This document shows, one piece after another, positions 1 to 12,508 of a DNA stretch of 64,000 nucleotides. Position numbers and translations under genes: made by a program. Source of the DNA: Carya illinoinensis (Eukaryota; Streptophyta; Magnoliopsida; Fagales; Juglandaceae); assembly GCF_018687715.1 (NCBI RefSeq), contig NC_056762.1:42378520-42442519 (forward strand), written 5' to 3'. How positions within the stretch are numbered: the stretch's first letter is position 1; each line of letters begins with the position of its first letter. The notes beneath the pieces are model-generated. The model saw only the letters and a program-made list of their open reading frames with translations, was not told the DNA's origin and did no database searches.

Positions 1-744
1 TAAAAACTACTGTTCCAACAAAAAAAGGACTGTTCAAACAAAATCTTCAATAATGATATTTTTTTAGACGAAATTATCTCAAAAGATCACTTTTAGAGAC
101 AAAAATAAATCCGTCCTTAAAAGTTTTCATCCTTAAAAAGTTAAATTTATTTTAGTGTATAATATTGTGTCAGTACTGGTACTAATATGATTTTATATAA
201 TAAGTTAAATTTACTTTATAATAAAATTTACTTTAAAAGTTTTACAAGCTAGTGTATCAAATCAATTCATGTTTGTAGGTTGGAAGGAAAATAAATGATG
301 CTCTCACATGGGATGGTACATACCCTAGATAGCCACTTTTAATAAAAGGGAAAAAATGTTGATATACTACGCATTAGTTCATTAGCTGGCCCTCAATGAA
401 ACCATATCAGATTATCCCAAATAACCAAATCTCTTGATTTATAGTTTAAAAAATATATATGGATACTCCAAATAATTGAAAAAGTTCATGGGCCTAACTC
501 TATCATAAAATCGGTTCGAAAAGAAATAGTTGCTCTAACCTTATAAACATGCCCAAGACTTTGTCCACAGGCAATGTGAGATTATTCCTCGACACCCTCA
601 TTCACGTACAGGCTAGTATTTTTCCTGATCTTTATCATGGGGTAAGTAGTGTGAGCCCTCATTCATCCTGTGGCAGGCTCTGCTATCATGAAATAATGGA
701 AAACTGTTCTAGATTTACTTGCTAGAGACAATGTATGTATTGTG

Positions 745-779
<35 letters not shown>

Positions 780-1085
780 AATTGTTACAATCAATAGAGA
801 AGATCGATATATGTTTGTTACAAGAGATAAACTATGATCATATAGATTACAATATTCAAATGAACATAAACCGTTTGGAACTAGAACTTTGGAACACATC
901 AAACAACTTAATTTGAGACTTATCTTGATTGAGCTTTATCCTTAACCAAATCATCTTTACCCTTAACAGATCAAATGTTAAATGTAAATCCAATTTGAAA
1001 GTTTGAATGTAAATCCAGTTTGAATAAAACCAAACCTGTAACGTAAATCTAGTTTTATGAATAGATTCACAGAGATTTTGATTTG
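1..1085 (+). repeat. Dispersed repeat, copy A (partner at 16,051-16,620)
   Basis: Bases 1-480 match 16,051-16,500 and bases 960-1,085 match 16,510-16,620, with a stretch present here and missing there. The first 140 bases hold the G/A-rich motif 'agacgaaat' and 'gttcaaac' motifs, a style often seen near the ends of plant DNA transposons. I found no transposase ORF and no terminal inverted repeat, so the family is unassigned. Confidence 0.6.
747..775. repeat. (TA)n microsatellite
   Basis: An uninterrupted TA dinucleotide run of about 14 units lies inside the dispersed repeat. The other copy near 16.5 kb lacks this stretch. Confidence 0.9.
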
Positions 1086-2204
1086 AAGAGGAATACAACC
1101 AAATTCATCAACAGAGGCACTGAATTGGGTCCAATTCTATTAAAACATTAAAAAAAAAAGCACTGAATTTGTCCATGTTTGAAGAGGAATACAACCAGAT
1201 TCATGCTTCATGCAATCTAAAGAATGAAGCTTGAATTGAATTGCAACTGCGGAACAAATAAGAAAAGTAAGTAGAAGTTAGTTCACATAAATTCCATATG
1301 TTTGAACAAAAGCTTTAGAGAAGTCCCAAATTGACTCAAGGATTTTGTGGATCATATACCGATACAATTAATTTACTCAATTTTCTTGAGGGACAAGAAG
1401 ACTAAAATTTCTATGAAAACATGAGTCATTATTTTCCAACAAAGTATGAAAGGAAAGAAAACTATCACAAATTATTCCAGTGTATTAATCTAGGATAAAT
1501 TAATTGTAAATGAATAATTACAAAATAGAGGAATTTCTAAACTTGCAACTTGCAAATAGAAAAATGTAAACTTGAAAATAGAATAAGTACAAGAATAGAG
1601 GAAATACTAGAATTTCTCAACTTGCAGCTTTAAACATGTAAACTGTAAATCAAGGAAAGATTAGTTTCTATAACATAGAAAATAAGTATAATTTGCACGC
1701 TATATTGACATTGTTCTGAATTAGTGTGGCATGTTCTGCAAACTTCAAAGTGATTGGTTTTTCATTTGCAGAGTTGCAAGGACATCAAAACCCATGTTAA
1801 CAAATACCAAATTATCATAGACAATAAAAAAAAATACCTAAAACTCAAGGATAGACCATAGCAGCTCAAAAACAAGTTAAAAAAAAAAAAAATACAACAA
1901 CTACAATTCTAACAAACCCATCTTCATGGAGTCATAGCAAATCGGCCAACACCAATTATGGTGTATAGTAGAACAAGGATGTATTGAAGTGTACCTATAA
2001 TAGTGCTCTAGCAGGATCAATGCAATAATGCCTACGTGGAACATTCAAGTGGAAACACTTCTTAGCATCAAATGATCCAATTGTGAGGCACGACTTATTT
2101 TAGAAAATTATAAGAAAAAGGAATGCCTTTGTCATTTTAAAAAAATATAAAATGTGAAGAAGGAAGATCCAATAATAATTACCTTCTTCATCTAAAGGGT
2201 AAAT
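1086..2204. other. AT-rich intergenic sequence
   Basis: No coding signal is visible. A 25-base phrase beginning 'gaagaggaatacaacca' occurs twice, near 1,085 and 1,182, as a short local duplication. Otherwise there are only A-rich runs. Confidence 0.5.
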
Positions 2205-2377
2205 CCCAGATTTGAACCTTCTATTCATCCTCACGCAAGTCCAAATCCAGGAGTAGCTCGATAGGCATTTGAACCACCATAATGAATACAACGTAGAATA
2301 AAAATAAACCCAAACCTAAATAAATTTAAAATGGGAATAGATTTCAAGAATAAAAAGTTTTCCTTTCCGTTTCTCCT

Positions 2378-3043
2378 TGTTAGTGTCGTGTTTCGCAGCC
2401 TAGGCAGCGGTACAGACCCACTTCGTAAAACATGCAAGACAATTAAGGAGTGGACTCGGGTTGAGCCCATGTGGCCTCCGATGCTTAAGTTAGTTGAGAA
2501 TTGTCGTGTATGAAAAAAGTATCCAAATCCTTTTCAAGGAATGGGTTGGGTTATTTTATACCTAACCTGGATCGAGAGGAAGCATGGAACTCCGAGGTGT
2601 GTCTGGGTCAAACCTGTCTCAACCCTGATCTGGTAATGTCCTACCATACCGTGATCGCGTGTAGGTATATTTTGTCATGTAATAAATGTGATGTGTCCCT
2701 GGCCTCCCCTGACTGGGCAGGTCATAAATACGACGTGCCTCTGGCCACTTGCGACTATGTAGGTCATAAATGAGACGTGCTTCTTGCTTCCCATACTTGG
2801 GCATGTCTGACTTCAGATTGGGCTGATCCAATCGGAGCCCTAATCCTTGTTGTGGCCTTGAGGAGGGTCGAGTTTGTGATGGGCTTCCTAGTTGACCAAG
2901 GCTTATAATCTAAGGGGCCTCTCTCGTGGGGCTAAGGAGTCCGTTAGGGGGAGGGGCCAGGCTTGCCCTTTGACCAATTTGGTTTTGGGTCACTTAGGGG
3001 TCTAGAGCTGGGCCGTTGGGTCCGTGGGCACATTCCCATCACA
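2378..3043 (+). mobile_element. Solo LTR (666 bp) in copy A
   Basis: The sequence begins TGTTAG, ends CATCACA, and is flanked by near-identical 5-mers (ctcct at 2,373-2,377, ttcct at 3,044-3,048), as expected for an LTR insertion with an aged target duplication. It contains three units of about 48 bp at 2,690-2,815, each with 'cataaat.cgacgtgc'. No internal retroelement sequence flanks it, hence solo LTR. The same insertion is present at 25,009-25,674, so it predates the 7.2-kb duplication. Short ORFs across it are not conserved as proteins. Confidence 0.65.
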
Positions 3044-3361
3044 TTCCTAATATGTGAAGTGAAGAATCATGTATGCATTGGAGTTTAAAGGAATAAATTC
3101 GAGAACAGAATAAACTACCACCATCTGATCCAACAAAACGTTTGTGAAGAAATGATTTTATTTTCTTGTTTTCTCTTCAAAGTCATACTTCTTAATTAGT
3201 TTTGTGCAAAGCATTCATTCTAAAAACTCAACTAAATAATTAATAAAAATAAAAATAAACTAAACTAAATCCAACTCTTGTTCTTCCAAATATTGGGTTG
3301 CATTGTCTTGCCCTTGTATGGCTTATGTTGTGTAGGTATCAAATCTTTTCTGTAAGGATGA

Positions 3362-3597
3362 TGATAGGCTTATTCTCTTACTACCCTTTTTACTACTTTA
3401 GTGTATTTGAGATTTTTAATTTTTTATTATTATTTTCTTTTTAAGTATTTTTTTAACATCATTAATTATTAAAAAATTAAAAAAAATATACAATTTCATT
3501 AATAGTCAATTCATTAACTATTAAGCTAAAAAAAATTAAAACAATAAAAAAATAAAAAAGAGTAGTAAAATTGTGGTAGGAGAGTAGTAAACCAATC
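3362..3597. mobile_element. MITE-like palindromic element, copy A
   Basis: The left arm starts TGATAGGCTTATTC and the right arm, read on the other strand, starts TGATTGGTTTACTAC. Both arms continue into related 'ctyctacc' and 'tttactact' blocks, and the AT-rich interior is also largely self-complementary. About 236 bp with no coding capacity fits a MITE. I could not define a convincing target duplication, so the superfamily is open. The second copy is at 25,996-26,230. Confidence 0.5.
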
Positions 3598-4919
3598 ATT
3601 ATTCTTTCCACAATCATCTAAGAAAACTTAGTCCTATTGGTCACATAAAGTCTACTGAACCACGCTCCACTTTGCTATCAACTTCTAGTTCATTTATACA
3701 TTTTCGATAAACACAAAAATTTCTACAATATAAAGCACATTAAATGTTATTGGTCAAATAAAGTCTATTGAACCATGGATCGAAACCCGGGTGAATAGTC
3801 TTTCAACTCATCAAAAGAAGACTATCGCATGAGTCTTTTTGAGTAGAACTCGGCATCCACATAAGCGAGATCCGTCCGTGACTTGTCTTTCATTTTCTCT
3901 GTCCTTTCTGATGAAGGAGAATCTGAGTCAGATGATGCTAAGTTGCTAGATGGCATGTTGATGGTGTTGAGATACCTTGAGTTGGCATATCAGTATAAAG
4001 ATGGTAGGTAATCGTGATCTTTTTCTAATTGTGGTAGTTTTGGGTGTACGTGTTTTAGTATTTTGGCCATAACTCTGGCTACAAGTATCAAAACCGCACA
4101 TATTTTGATACCTTAAATTCTGCTTGAGATTAGATTGACATTTGAAGCATCGAGAAATGTAACACAAGGTTACCTGTCCCCGTTCATGATATATAAGATA
4201 CAATATTTCTAACATACATTTAGTATTATGCAATATTCGCAGTGGATTAATTTTTCTCTTTAACAATATTATGCACCAAACTGAAAATATCTCAAATACT
4301 TAAAACATACTTCATACATAATGATATATTACACAACTGAGATCACAACACTAGTCTAGATCGTTTGTACTCAAAAGAGTACTTGAGATTCAACTCCATA
4401 TGTACAAATAGTAATTTAAGTTAACTACTATACTATTATCGACGTTGCACCATCACTTAGTCGACCATTTCCAACGTGTCGATCCCTGGCTCTCTTTCAG
4501 ATCTTGTAACAAGATCTACTTTTCAAGGGAAATGGTAGTTGGGACTACCACAGTAAAATTTGATTACAAATCTAAGCAAGTTAATAGAAAACCTTCACAC
4601 AAGTTAATAATGTATGCATAACAGTAAAAACATGAATACATAATCACAGTCATAAGTAAACATAACATAATTTAACATAAGTATAGTATAACTTCACATA
4701 TGACGTAGTATAACTTCACATCTGACATAGCATAACTTCACATAAAATATAGCATAACTGACATAACTTAAATTGAAACATTAACTGAATTTGACTTGCT
4801 TTACATGAAATTGATCTCAAACTTGACTTAAGGTAAATTTGGAATCTTACTTCTTTAACTATTAAACTCAACTTCTTAACATGGACTTGAACTTGAGCTA
4901 AAACTTAACTTAGCATAAA

Positions 4920-5400
4920 CTTAATCTGAATCCTAACAATCAAAGTGATTTCGCCAGTGGTGTCATCAGAAATAGTGAACAATTAGACTGATTCCACCTA
5001 ACATATTCTGTCAGAGATATACTCAGACAATCAGAATGATTCCATTATGAATATTTTAAATCACATATCCTAACAATTAAAATGATTATACCAGAAGCAC
5101 CTAATAATACTCTAACAAACAAAATGATTACATCAAGAGTATTTTAAATCACATACCCTACCAATTAAAATGATTACACCATGAGTACCTAGTAATATTC
5201 TGACAATCAGAATGATTACATCACCAATATTTTAAATAAGATACCCTAACAATCATAATGATTATGCCAGGAGTATCTGTATAACTAAACTTGAACTGAA
5301 TTCTGACAATCACAAAAATTTCACTAAAAGTCCCTCTCATGAATTACAAATGGAGATGCTCGTACAATCATAATGATTACATCGCAAGTAGCCTAGATAT
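4920..5400 (+). repeat. Irregular array of an 'aatgatt' motif, copy A
   Basis: About ten degenerate units of roughly 40 bp follow each other. Each has a core close to 'caatcagaatgattacacca' followed by 'ggagtacct' or 'agtatttt'. The array is kept in copy B at 27,555-28,035 with the same unit order. It lies in a non-coding part of the block that may be LTR-derived. The function is unknown. Confidence 0.6.
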
Positions 5401-8249
5401 AACTAACTAACTTGGACATAACTTGAAAAATATTACTTACTTGAGATAGAAACATTTTATAATATGACATAACATGTAACAGATAACATACTTAACATGA
5501 CATACTTGCAACAATGAATATTATATGCCATGACATCCATGTAATATATGGCATACTTAACATGACATACTTGTAATCTATAGCAATACGTGACAGAATA
5601 CTAGCGTAATAGATAAATAATTTGTGATAGAATAAATTCTATGTAACTAATGATAATATGTGATAACTTGGTATGGCATGACATATATAATAACATACAT
5701 ACATACACTGTAGTTCCTTTACTTATCACTCATACACAGTAAACTACTAGTAAGTTAAAAAGCTAACTTATCTCTTCCTTCGCATTTTCTAAGTAATTCA
5801 AGCGCAATTATGAGGAACTGAAAATAGTGATTTTTAAAAGTTAAAAATTAATCACTAATAATTAGAAATATGAAAAATTTATAATTTAGAGTAAAATTAT
5901 CATTTTACCCTTTACATGTGAAAAAATGACCATTTTACCCCTATATTAAGGATTTTGCATCCTAACTCCAAAAATACCCAAATTTACATACCTCATGTAA
6001 ATTTTGTCCTAAACTCAAATAGAAAATCATAAAATTTTAGAACTAAACACAACCTATAAAAACTCTATAGGGGCGGAAACTTGCATAGGCTTTTTCGATT
6101 GATTTTTTTTTACAATTCTTCCAATTTCATAACTCATGATCGAACTAGATTTTTGCAACAAAGATCTTCCTATCCTAAGTTTAAAATATTCTTAAAATAT
6201 CTACTAAAATATGCTAATCAACAACAGCCAACTTTTTAGAAAAATGATCCAAAATTTTTAACTAAAAAGGCAAACCCTTGAATCATATGGTTTGATATAT
6301 TTCAAAGCAACTCCAAAAACCTCAAAAATCCAAATATTTTTTATAACATATTCATAACATGTTCCTAAGAATAATCATATTTTGAATCATCAACAAAATT
6401 CATCAAAATCACTAAAACAATACTTGGAATTTTTGGTTTCTTTCTAAGTTCTAAAAACAGATATTTGTTTCTAACTTGTTTTGATCCATGACTTATAAAG
6501 ATGTGATATTCAAACCAAAACATCACATAGTTTAAAAATGTGTCTTAAAACAGATCTAAACTTCAAATTCAAGATCACATGCTTAAAAATTAACCAAAAT
6601 ATAAATTTAGCCAAGAACATCAACACTTTGGCCTATCCGAATATCTCTTTACATAAAGTTTCATATATTTGAAACTAACATCAAATATCATCAAAATAAC
6701 ATTCTAACATGTATATAAGAGGCTTAGAATCCTCCGATAAAATTATCAAAGCCATTGGAATATGTTTAAACTACCAAAGATTTAAACTTTCTCAAACTAG
6801 AAACTGTTTTTTCTCTTCCAGTTTCTAAGTTTCTAGATCTAAGAAAATATTTCATCAAAACCTTTAACCATGCAGCAAATACTCAACCAATAATCATATA
6901 AACATGGTAAAAATACTCCATAAAAGTTTCAGACCAAGATCTATCTATTAGCTTGTTCAAAAACTCTAAAATATAAAATACTCTCCAGTTTATCGTCCAG
7001 AATGACCTTTCTAGAGTTTAAATAACATTTGACTGGCCAATGATATTCAAATAAAACAAATAAGATATTCGCATAAACTAGACTCCAAAAGGAACATCTT
7101 TTATGAAGGAAAATTTGTGAGAAAATACTTTCAAAAGCTTCAAAATGGGCATGCAAAAAAACTCTTGAAAGCTGTTCGAGGGAGTCTTTGGTTTTCTTTC
7201 TAAGAAATGTAAGAAAAACAATGAGATGATTGTGAAATGAGTTGGAAGACTTCTTGGATAAGTGAGGGATGAAGAGATGGCTGAGAGTGAGCTTAGGTGT
7301 TGCTCTAGACAACCCAAAAAAAGTGGACAAAACTATCCCAAGTTATTTCCTTATGGTGGAGAATTGAGTTGAAAGAGTGAGGTGGCCCCTTTAGCTTATC
7401 CCTTCCAGAGCCTTCTAGGCCTCTTTTTGAAAGATTTGGTCAGCCAAGTGAGGGAAAACTGAGCTAAGAAGTAATGCTAATGTGGCTAAATTCGTGGGCC
7501 TTAATGGGCCTCAGTTTAGGGTTTTAAGAGGGTTTCGATTGCTATCAAGCCCCAAACCAATTTATTTTGGCTCAATCAAATATCCAAAGTTTGAAAAGTT
7601 GGATAATGATGTTCAAACATAAATTTGAAAGATTAATAACATGTGAAAGTAATTTAATCAAGCGATTAAATATAATGTTAGAAATTGATTCAATTAGGAT
7701 TTTGTAGTCAACTTTAGGATTTGAATAAAACTGTTTAGGATTTCGGTTTCAACCATGCTTTTGGGTTCTCAGTTAGATTCCAACCATATAGGGCTTACTA
7801 AGGTATAAATCATTTTCGGTTTGGTACAATTTTATTGGTCGAATGGAATACAGTTCTTGCTTAAGTGGCATGGTCTCATATATTGATTCCTTCAAATCCA
7901 TCAAACGTTCCTCATTATGCCAAGTGTCTAATACTACTCACTATGTGTGGCTAAGATCTTGCCAAATGTCCAATTAAAACTTCTCTAATCTAATTTAGAC
8001 ATTCCATGATGTGATTTTTGAAAACACTACACTTGAAGCGCTTATCGAGTTTACTATTCACTCTAAAAAAATGTACGATAAACTTAGTACTGAAAATTTT
8101 TCAATATTCATATGAACTTACAGTGAAAATCGTTTACCAAAATTCAACCCCAAAGTACCCCTAAAAATAAATTTAGAGTTTCGAATAGACGTTTTGTCTG
8201 AAAATAGTTTATTATGCCATAAAATCTCTAATAATCATCTGAGTTTAAT

Positions 8250-8455
8250 GGCGTAGACCATAATGCATTTTGACACTTCTAATTATCTCAAATAATAAAA
8301 ATCACATTTCTAACACCATAGTGAGTGATAATACTGATTTTGTTGACAAACTAAAACTTATGTGATCGGTTGATTCATGAAAACTTATGAGATTTTCATT
8401 AGGTTCCTAACAAAAACCAATAAAAATTTCACCATTAAATTTCTAACGGGCTGTT
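8250..8455 (-). mobile_element. LTR terminus-like segment (gypsy-type)
   Basis: This segment matches the right part of the LTR at 20,702-21,680. It includes the shared phrase 'atggcgtagaccataat', a block around 'gaaaacttatg', and the end 'cgggctgttaca' at 8,444-8,455. Read on the minus strand it starts TGTAACAGCCCG, a common start of Ty3/gypsy LTRs. No polypurine tract lies beside it and I could not find the matching other end with confidence. It is probably an old, decayed solo LTR or fragment. Confidence 0.45.
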
Positions 8456-8948
8456 ACACATATGACCCCAAATTGAAAAGCTCTTGTCAATGTGCACGTC
8501 GTGGCCATAGAGTTTCGATTGGTGCACATCTTTTACAATGCCAAAATTCTCTGTTTTTCCTTCTGAATACCACTTTTTAGTTATTTTTTTCCTTTTATAG
8601 AAATATTTCATTTATTATTGAGGAAGTGATTCTGAACTCGATTCGAGCTAATTTTTGGCAAATTACTTCTTCTACTACGTATTTAATTTTGACATAATTA
8701 TTGAGATTTTGTTATTTTTGGTAAAATTCTTATTAGTACGATTTCCAGCTATGCAGCCTAGGTTGTGGGCTAATTTTTGACATTGTTTGATTTGATATAA
8801 TTAATTTTAAATTGAACTTCATATGTGTTTTTCTATATTTTTTGGCAGTTCTCTTGTGTTCTTCCCTATGAATTATCTTTTGAAACTATCTTGTAAAATA
8901 ATCATTATTCTGCCCGGTATCACTTACCTTGGTTCCTCATTTCCAGCT

Positions 8949-9110
8949 CCGAAGACGTCAAGAGACTTGTGTATATATATCAGGCGACAATCAAAACTAT
9001 TATCGAAAGGGCGCACGGTCGTATTGGAGATTCTTATCGAAGTCAAAGTTCAAAGGTGCACGATTATTTTCTTACGTTTGCTGAAGAAATTGAGCACATA
9101 AGATTGACAT
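8949..9110 (+). pseudogene. 54-codon open block after a splice-acceptor-like site, copy A
   Basis: After 'atttccag' one frame stays open for about 54 codons and ends in TAG. It reads as a charged helical peptide including KRLVYIYQATIKTI and FLTFAEEIEHIRLT. The copy at 31,609-31,771 has the same length and the same stop. Of the codons that differ between the copies, about nine change the residue and only two are silent, so it is not under protein-level constraint now. I do not recognise the family. It may be a captured exon of a host gene. Confidence 0.35.
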
Positions 9111-9385
9111 AGCTTACTCAAGAAACCTAGCCACCAGAGAAAAAAACCTGTGTATTCTTCAAACAAATGCATGGATGTCAAAACTGTACGCGTAAGTTTT
9201 AGGAATATTCCAAATTTTTAATTTGTGTCTGGTCGTCAGCTCAGACCAAGAAGGTTGATTTCCCTGTAGTAACGATCGTATGTCAGCATTCTCGGACACA
9301 ATGGCATGCATAGTAATCTGGAGATCAAACTTCTCCCGAGATCAAAGTTCAAAAGTTACACAAATTAAGAATATTACCTGTTTTA

Positions 9386-11540
9386 CAAGGCAGAAATGCC
9401 CCTGCTATTACACCACCAACATAGAGCAACCCACATCCAGCAAGTCCTCCACGACTATTTCCTCTGCCGCAGATAATGCCGATCACCACCTTTCCCCTTC
9501 ACGTCACCCATCGCCAGACTCCTGCACCTAAGGCCTCGTAAGCCCTACATGTTCAAGCAAACCAACACAGAAACATTGCCTCAAGCCACCGTAGAAACCA
9601 CCACTCAAATTGCTCGAGTTTACCCAAAGCCCTGTCATGCTCCACCACTCTGCACCACCTAGCCACGGCCTTGCACAACCACTACCTTCCCTCTATGAAA
9701 CATCGAGAACCTCTGTTTCATCACATGAAAACACAGCAAGTACCTCCACTGCGTAAGGCTCCTCCACAAGCCGCCCAACCACCACGAGGGTTGCACCATG
9801 CAGCCATTGCCACCATTGCCTCAAGCTGATATTACTCGCCAGAAAGCAAGCCTTATCCACGTTCACCGTGTCACTGTTCCTCCGTGTCATACAACGCAAG
9901 CTCCTAAGGTAAAGCTTTTTCTCTCTTTATGCGAGACACACGCTTCTCCCTCAGTTCAAGTAACTCTCTCTATAGGAAAAATCTAGTTACAAGCATATAT
10001 GCGCATTAATATATGCAACAATCTAATATAATTGATCAAAAAGTATATTTTATTAAAAATAGTACTAATTTAAATTTTGAATATGAATGAATCAGTATTG
10101 ATATATAAAGTAGTACACGACTTTGCTTGTACATAACAAAACTCCTCTCTCTATCTTTATCGCTTATAGTTTGGTATGCATTTTGGATATTGGGCCATGT
10201 TTATTGAAATGGGCCATGCGCTTGCAGATAGTTTTTTTGGTTTATATTGCATTATGGGCTACACAGATTTATGGGTCACAATTGGATATAATGGGCTTAT
10301 TGCATATATTTTGATGTCAAGATCACGTGTTTGCTTGGACAATATTATAAGACCAATTTATGGAGTAATATGATCTTAGGATTTAATCGTGTATTTGTTT
10401 GAAGAAATTATGTGAATATCAAAGTATTTTGGGAAGAGTCGATATTTTAGGGTTCCAATAAGTTTTAGGCATTAAGGAAAATATAGATTTTTATATCTCC
10501 AGTTTTAATTACAAAGTATGTGTTCGATTGGAAATTTACGCAGGTTACATCACTATTTTATAGGTGACGATTGATATATATTCCCTTGGCACTCTTGTAA
10601 GAAAATTTAGAGAAATTATAAAGTCTAGATAAGTGGGGTTCATATGCTAGATTTTACATAAAAGAAATAGACTGAGGTTGATTTTGAAAAATATGCATAT
10701 TTTGTTATGAAAATAAATTTGAAACAATCTCAGTTATTTATTATATATTACTAATGAAACATGGATGAAAAAGAAAAGTATTTTTGTCATGACTGGTGTA
10801 GAAATAAATAAATAAAAATTTGGCATTATGTTTTTGAACTGTGCAAAAAGAGCGAATATGAAATTTTAAAATTTGTGCATGTGATGTGAGGATCTTCTAA
10901 ATTTTTTTTTGAATATGTTAAATGATCTTAATCAATTCAATACTCTATTTTGATAAGATGTCGCATCTTAAAACCATTGGCATAACTTTCTGATTTTGTA
11001 TCTGATTCTATTATGGTTTTGATTATGTTTCTGATCCGCTCCGTTAAAGCCCTGCCATGGGTATAATAGTGGTGTATGGCCCTGCCACAGGTATAATGCC
11101 TAAGGTACAAAACTTAGCATAATCTGTTGAGATGAAAGAATGGTAGCCCCAAAATCCAATAAAACAGTAGTTAGTTCTTTAAAAAAAAATCCCAAACTTT
11201 AGATAGCTTTATTTCGTTGTTCGTATGAAGTTATAATATTATGTGGAGAGTGTTATTTACTCTTTTATATGAGGTTAAGTTAATAATTTGGGTGGAATCA
11301 TTATTAAGCTTTTAGTTCAATTTTGAAAGTTTACATTTTAAACTTGAATTGGACACTAGCGACTATGGTTGTCGATATTTTGTGTGCAAATGTATATACC
11401 TAAGGGATTTGGAGGTATGTGAGGCACCAAGAGACAATAAGGTTAGAATCTTAGAATATTAGGTTTGACATAATGATCAAAGATTAAAATAGGCGCAAAA
11501 TTGATGAGATGGATAAGTGCTTTAGACTTTACTTTAAGTG
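9386..11540 (+). other. Degenerate LTR-retrotransposon DNA
   Basis: No intact coding region is present. Bases 10,470-10,870 match 15,110-15,480, sharing 'ataggtgacga' and 'ttgattttgaaaaa.atgca', so both are probably remnants of the same LTR family. Bases 11,045-11,100 hold a doubled phrase ('ccctgccatgggtataat', 'ccctgccacaggtataat'). The C-rich stretch 9,400-9,700 resembles 11,940-12,320. Together this suggests the left LTR of an element whose internal region has been almost wholly lost. Confidence 0.45.
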
Positions 11541-11582
11541 CAACAAATTTTGAGGACGAAATTTTTTTTATAGGGGGGAGGA
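11541..11582 (+). other. 3' end of a gypsy-type internal region with polypurine tract
   Basis: The phrase 'ttttgaggacgaaatttttt' followed by 'aggggggagga' lies directly before TGTAACACCC. In plant Ty3/gypsy elements this is the usual sequence at the end of pol and the plus-strand primer (polypurine tract) just before the 3' LTR. The pol reading frame upstream is not recoverable here. Confidence 0.7.

Positions 11583-12508
<926 letters not shown>

Larger units (their letters stand above)
2205..9385 (+). repeat. 7.2-kb duplicated block, copy A
   Basis: This stretch aligns end to end with 24,833-32,050 in direct orientation, with scattered substitutions and small indels. In a 120-base sample by eye, about 95% of bases agree. 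Both copies share the same internal items in the same order: solo LTR, MITE-like palindrome, short-motif array, LTR-type terminus and a 54-codon open block. Left of about 2,205 and right of about 9,385 the two copies diverge abruptly. No long ORF is conserved between the copies, so this looks like a duplication of older transposon-rich DNA and not a gene-bearing element. Confidence 0.85.

Noticed and set aside
4158..8455. A single 4.3-kb LTR from 'tgtaacacaagg' to 'gggctgttaca'
   Set aside because: The left end is poorly conserved in copy B and no 5-bp target duplication could be found.
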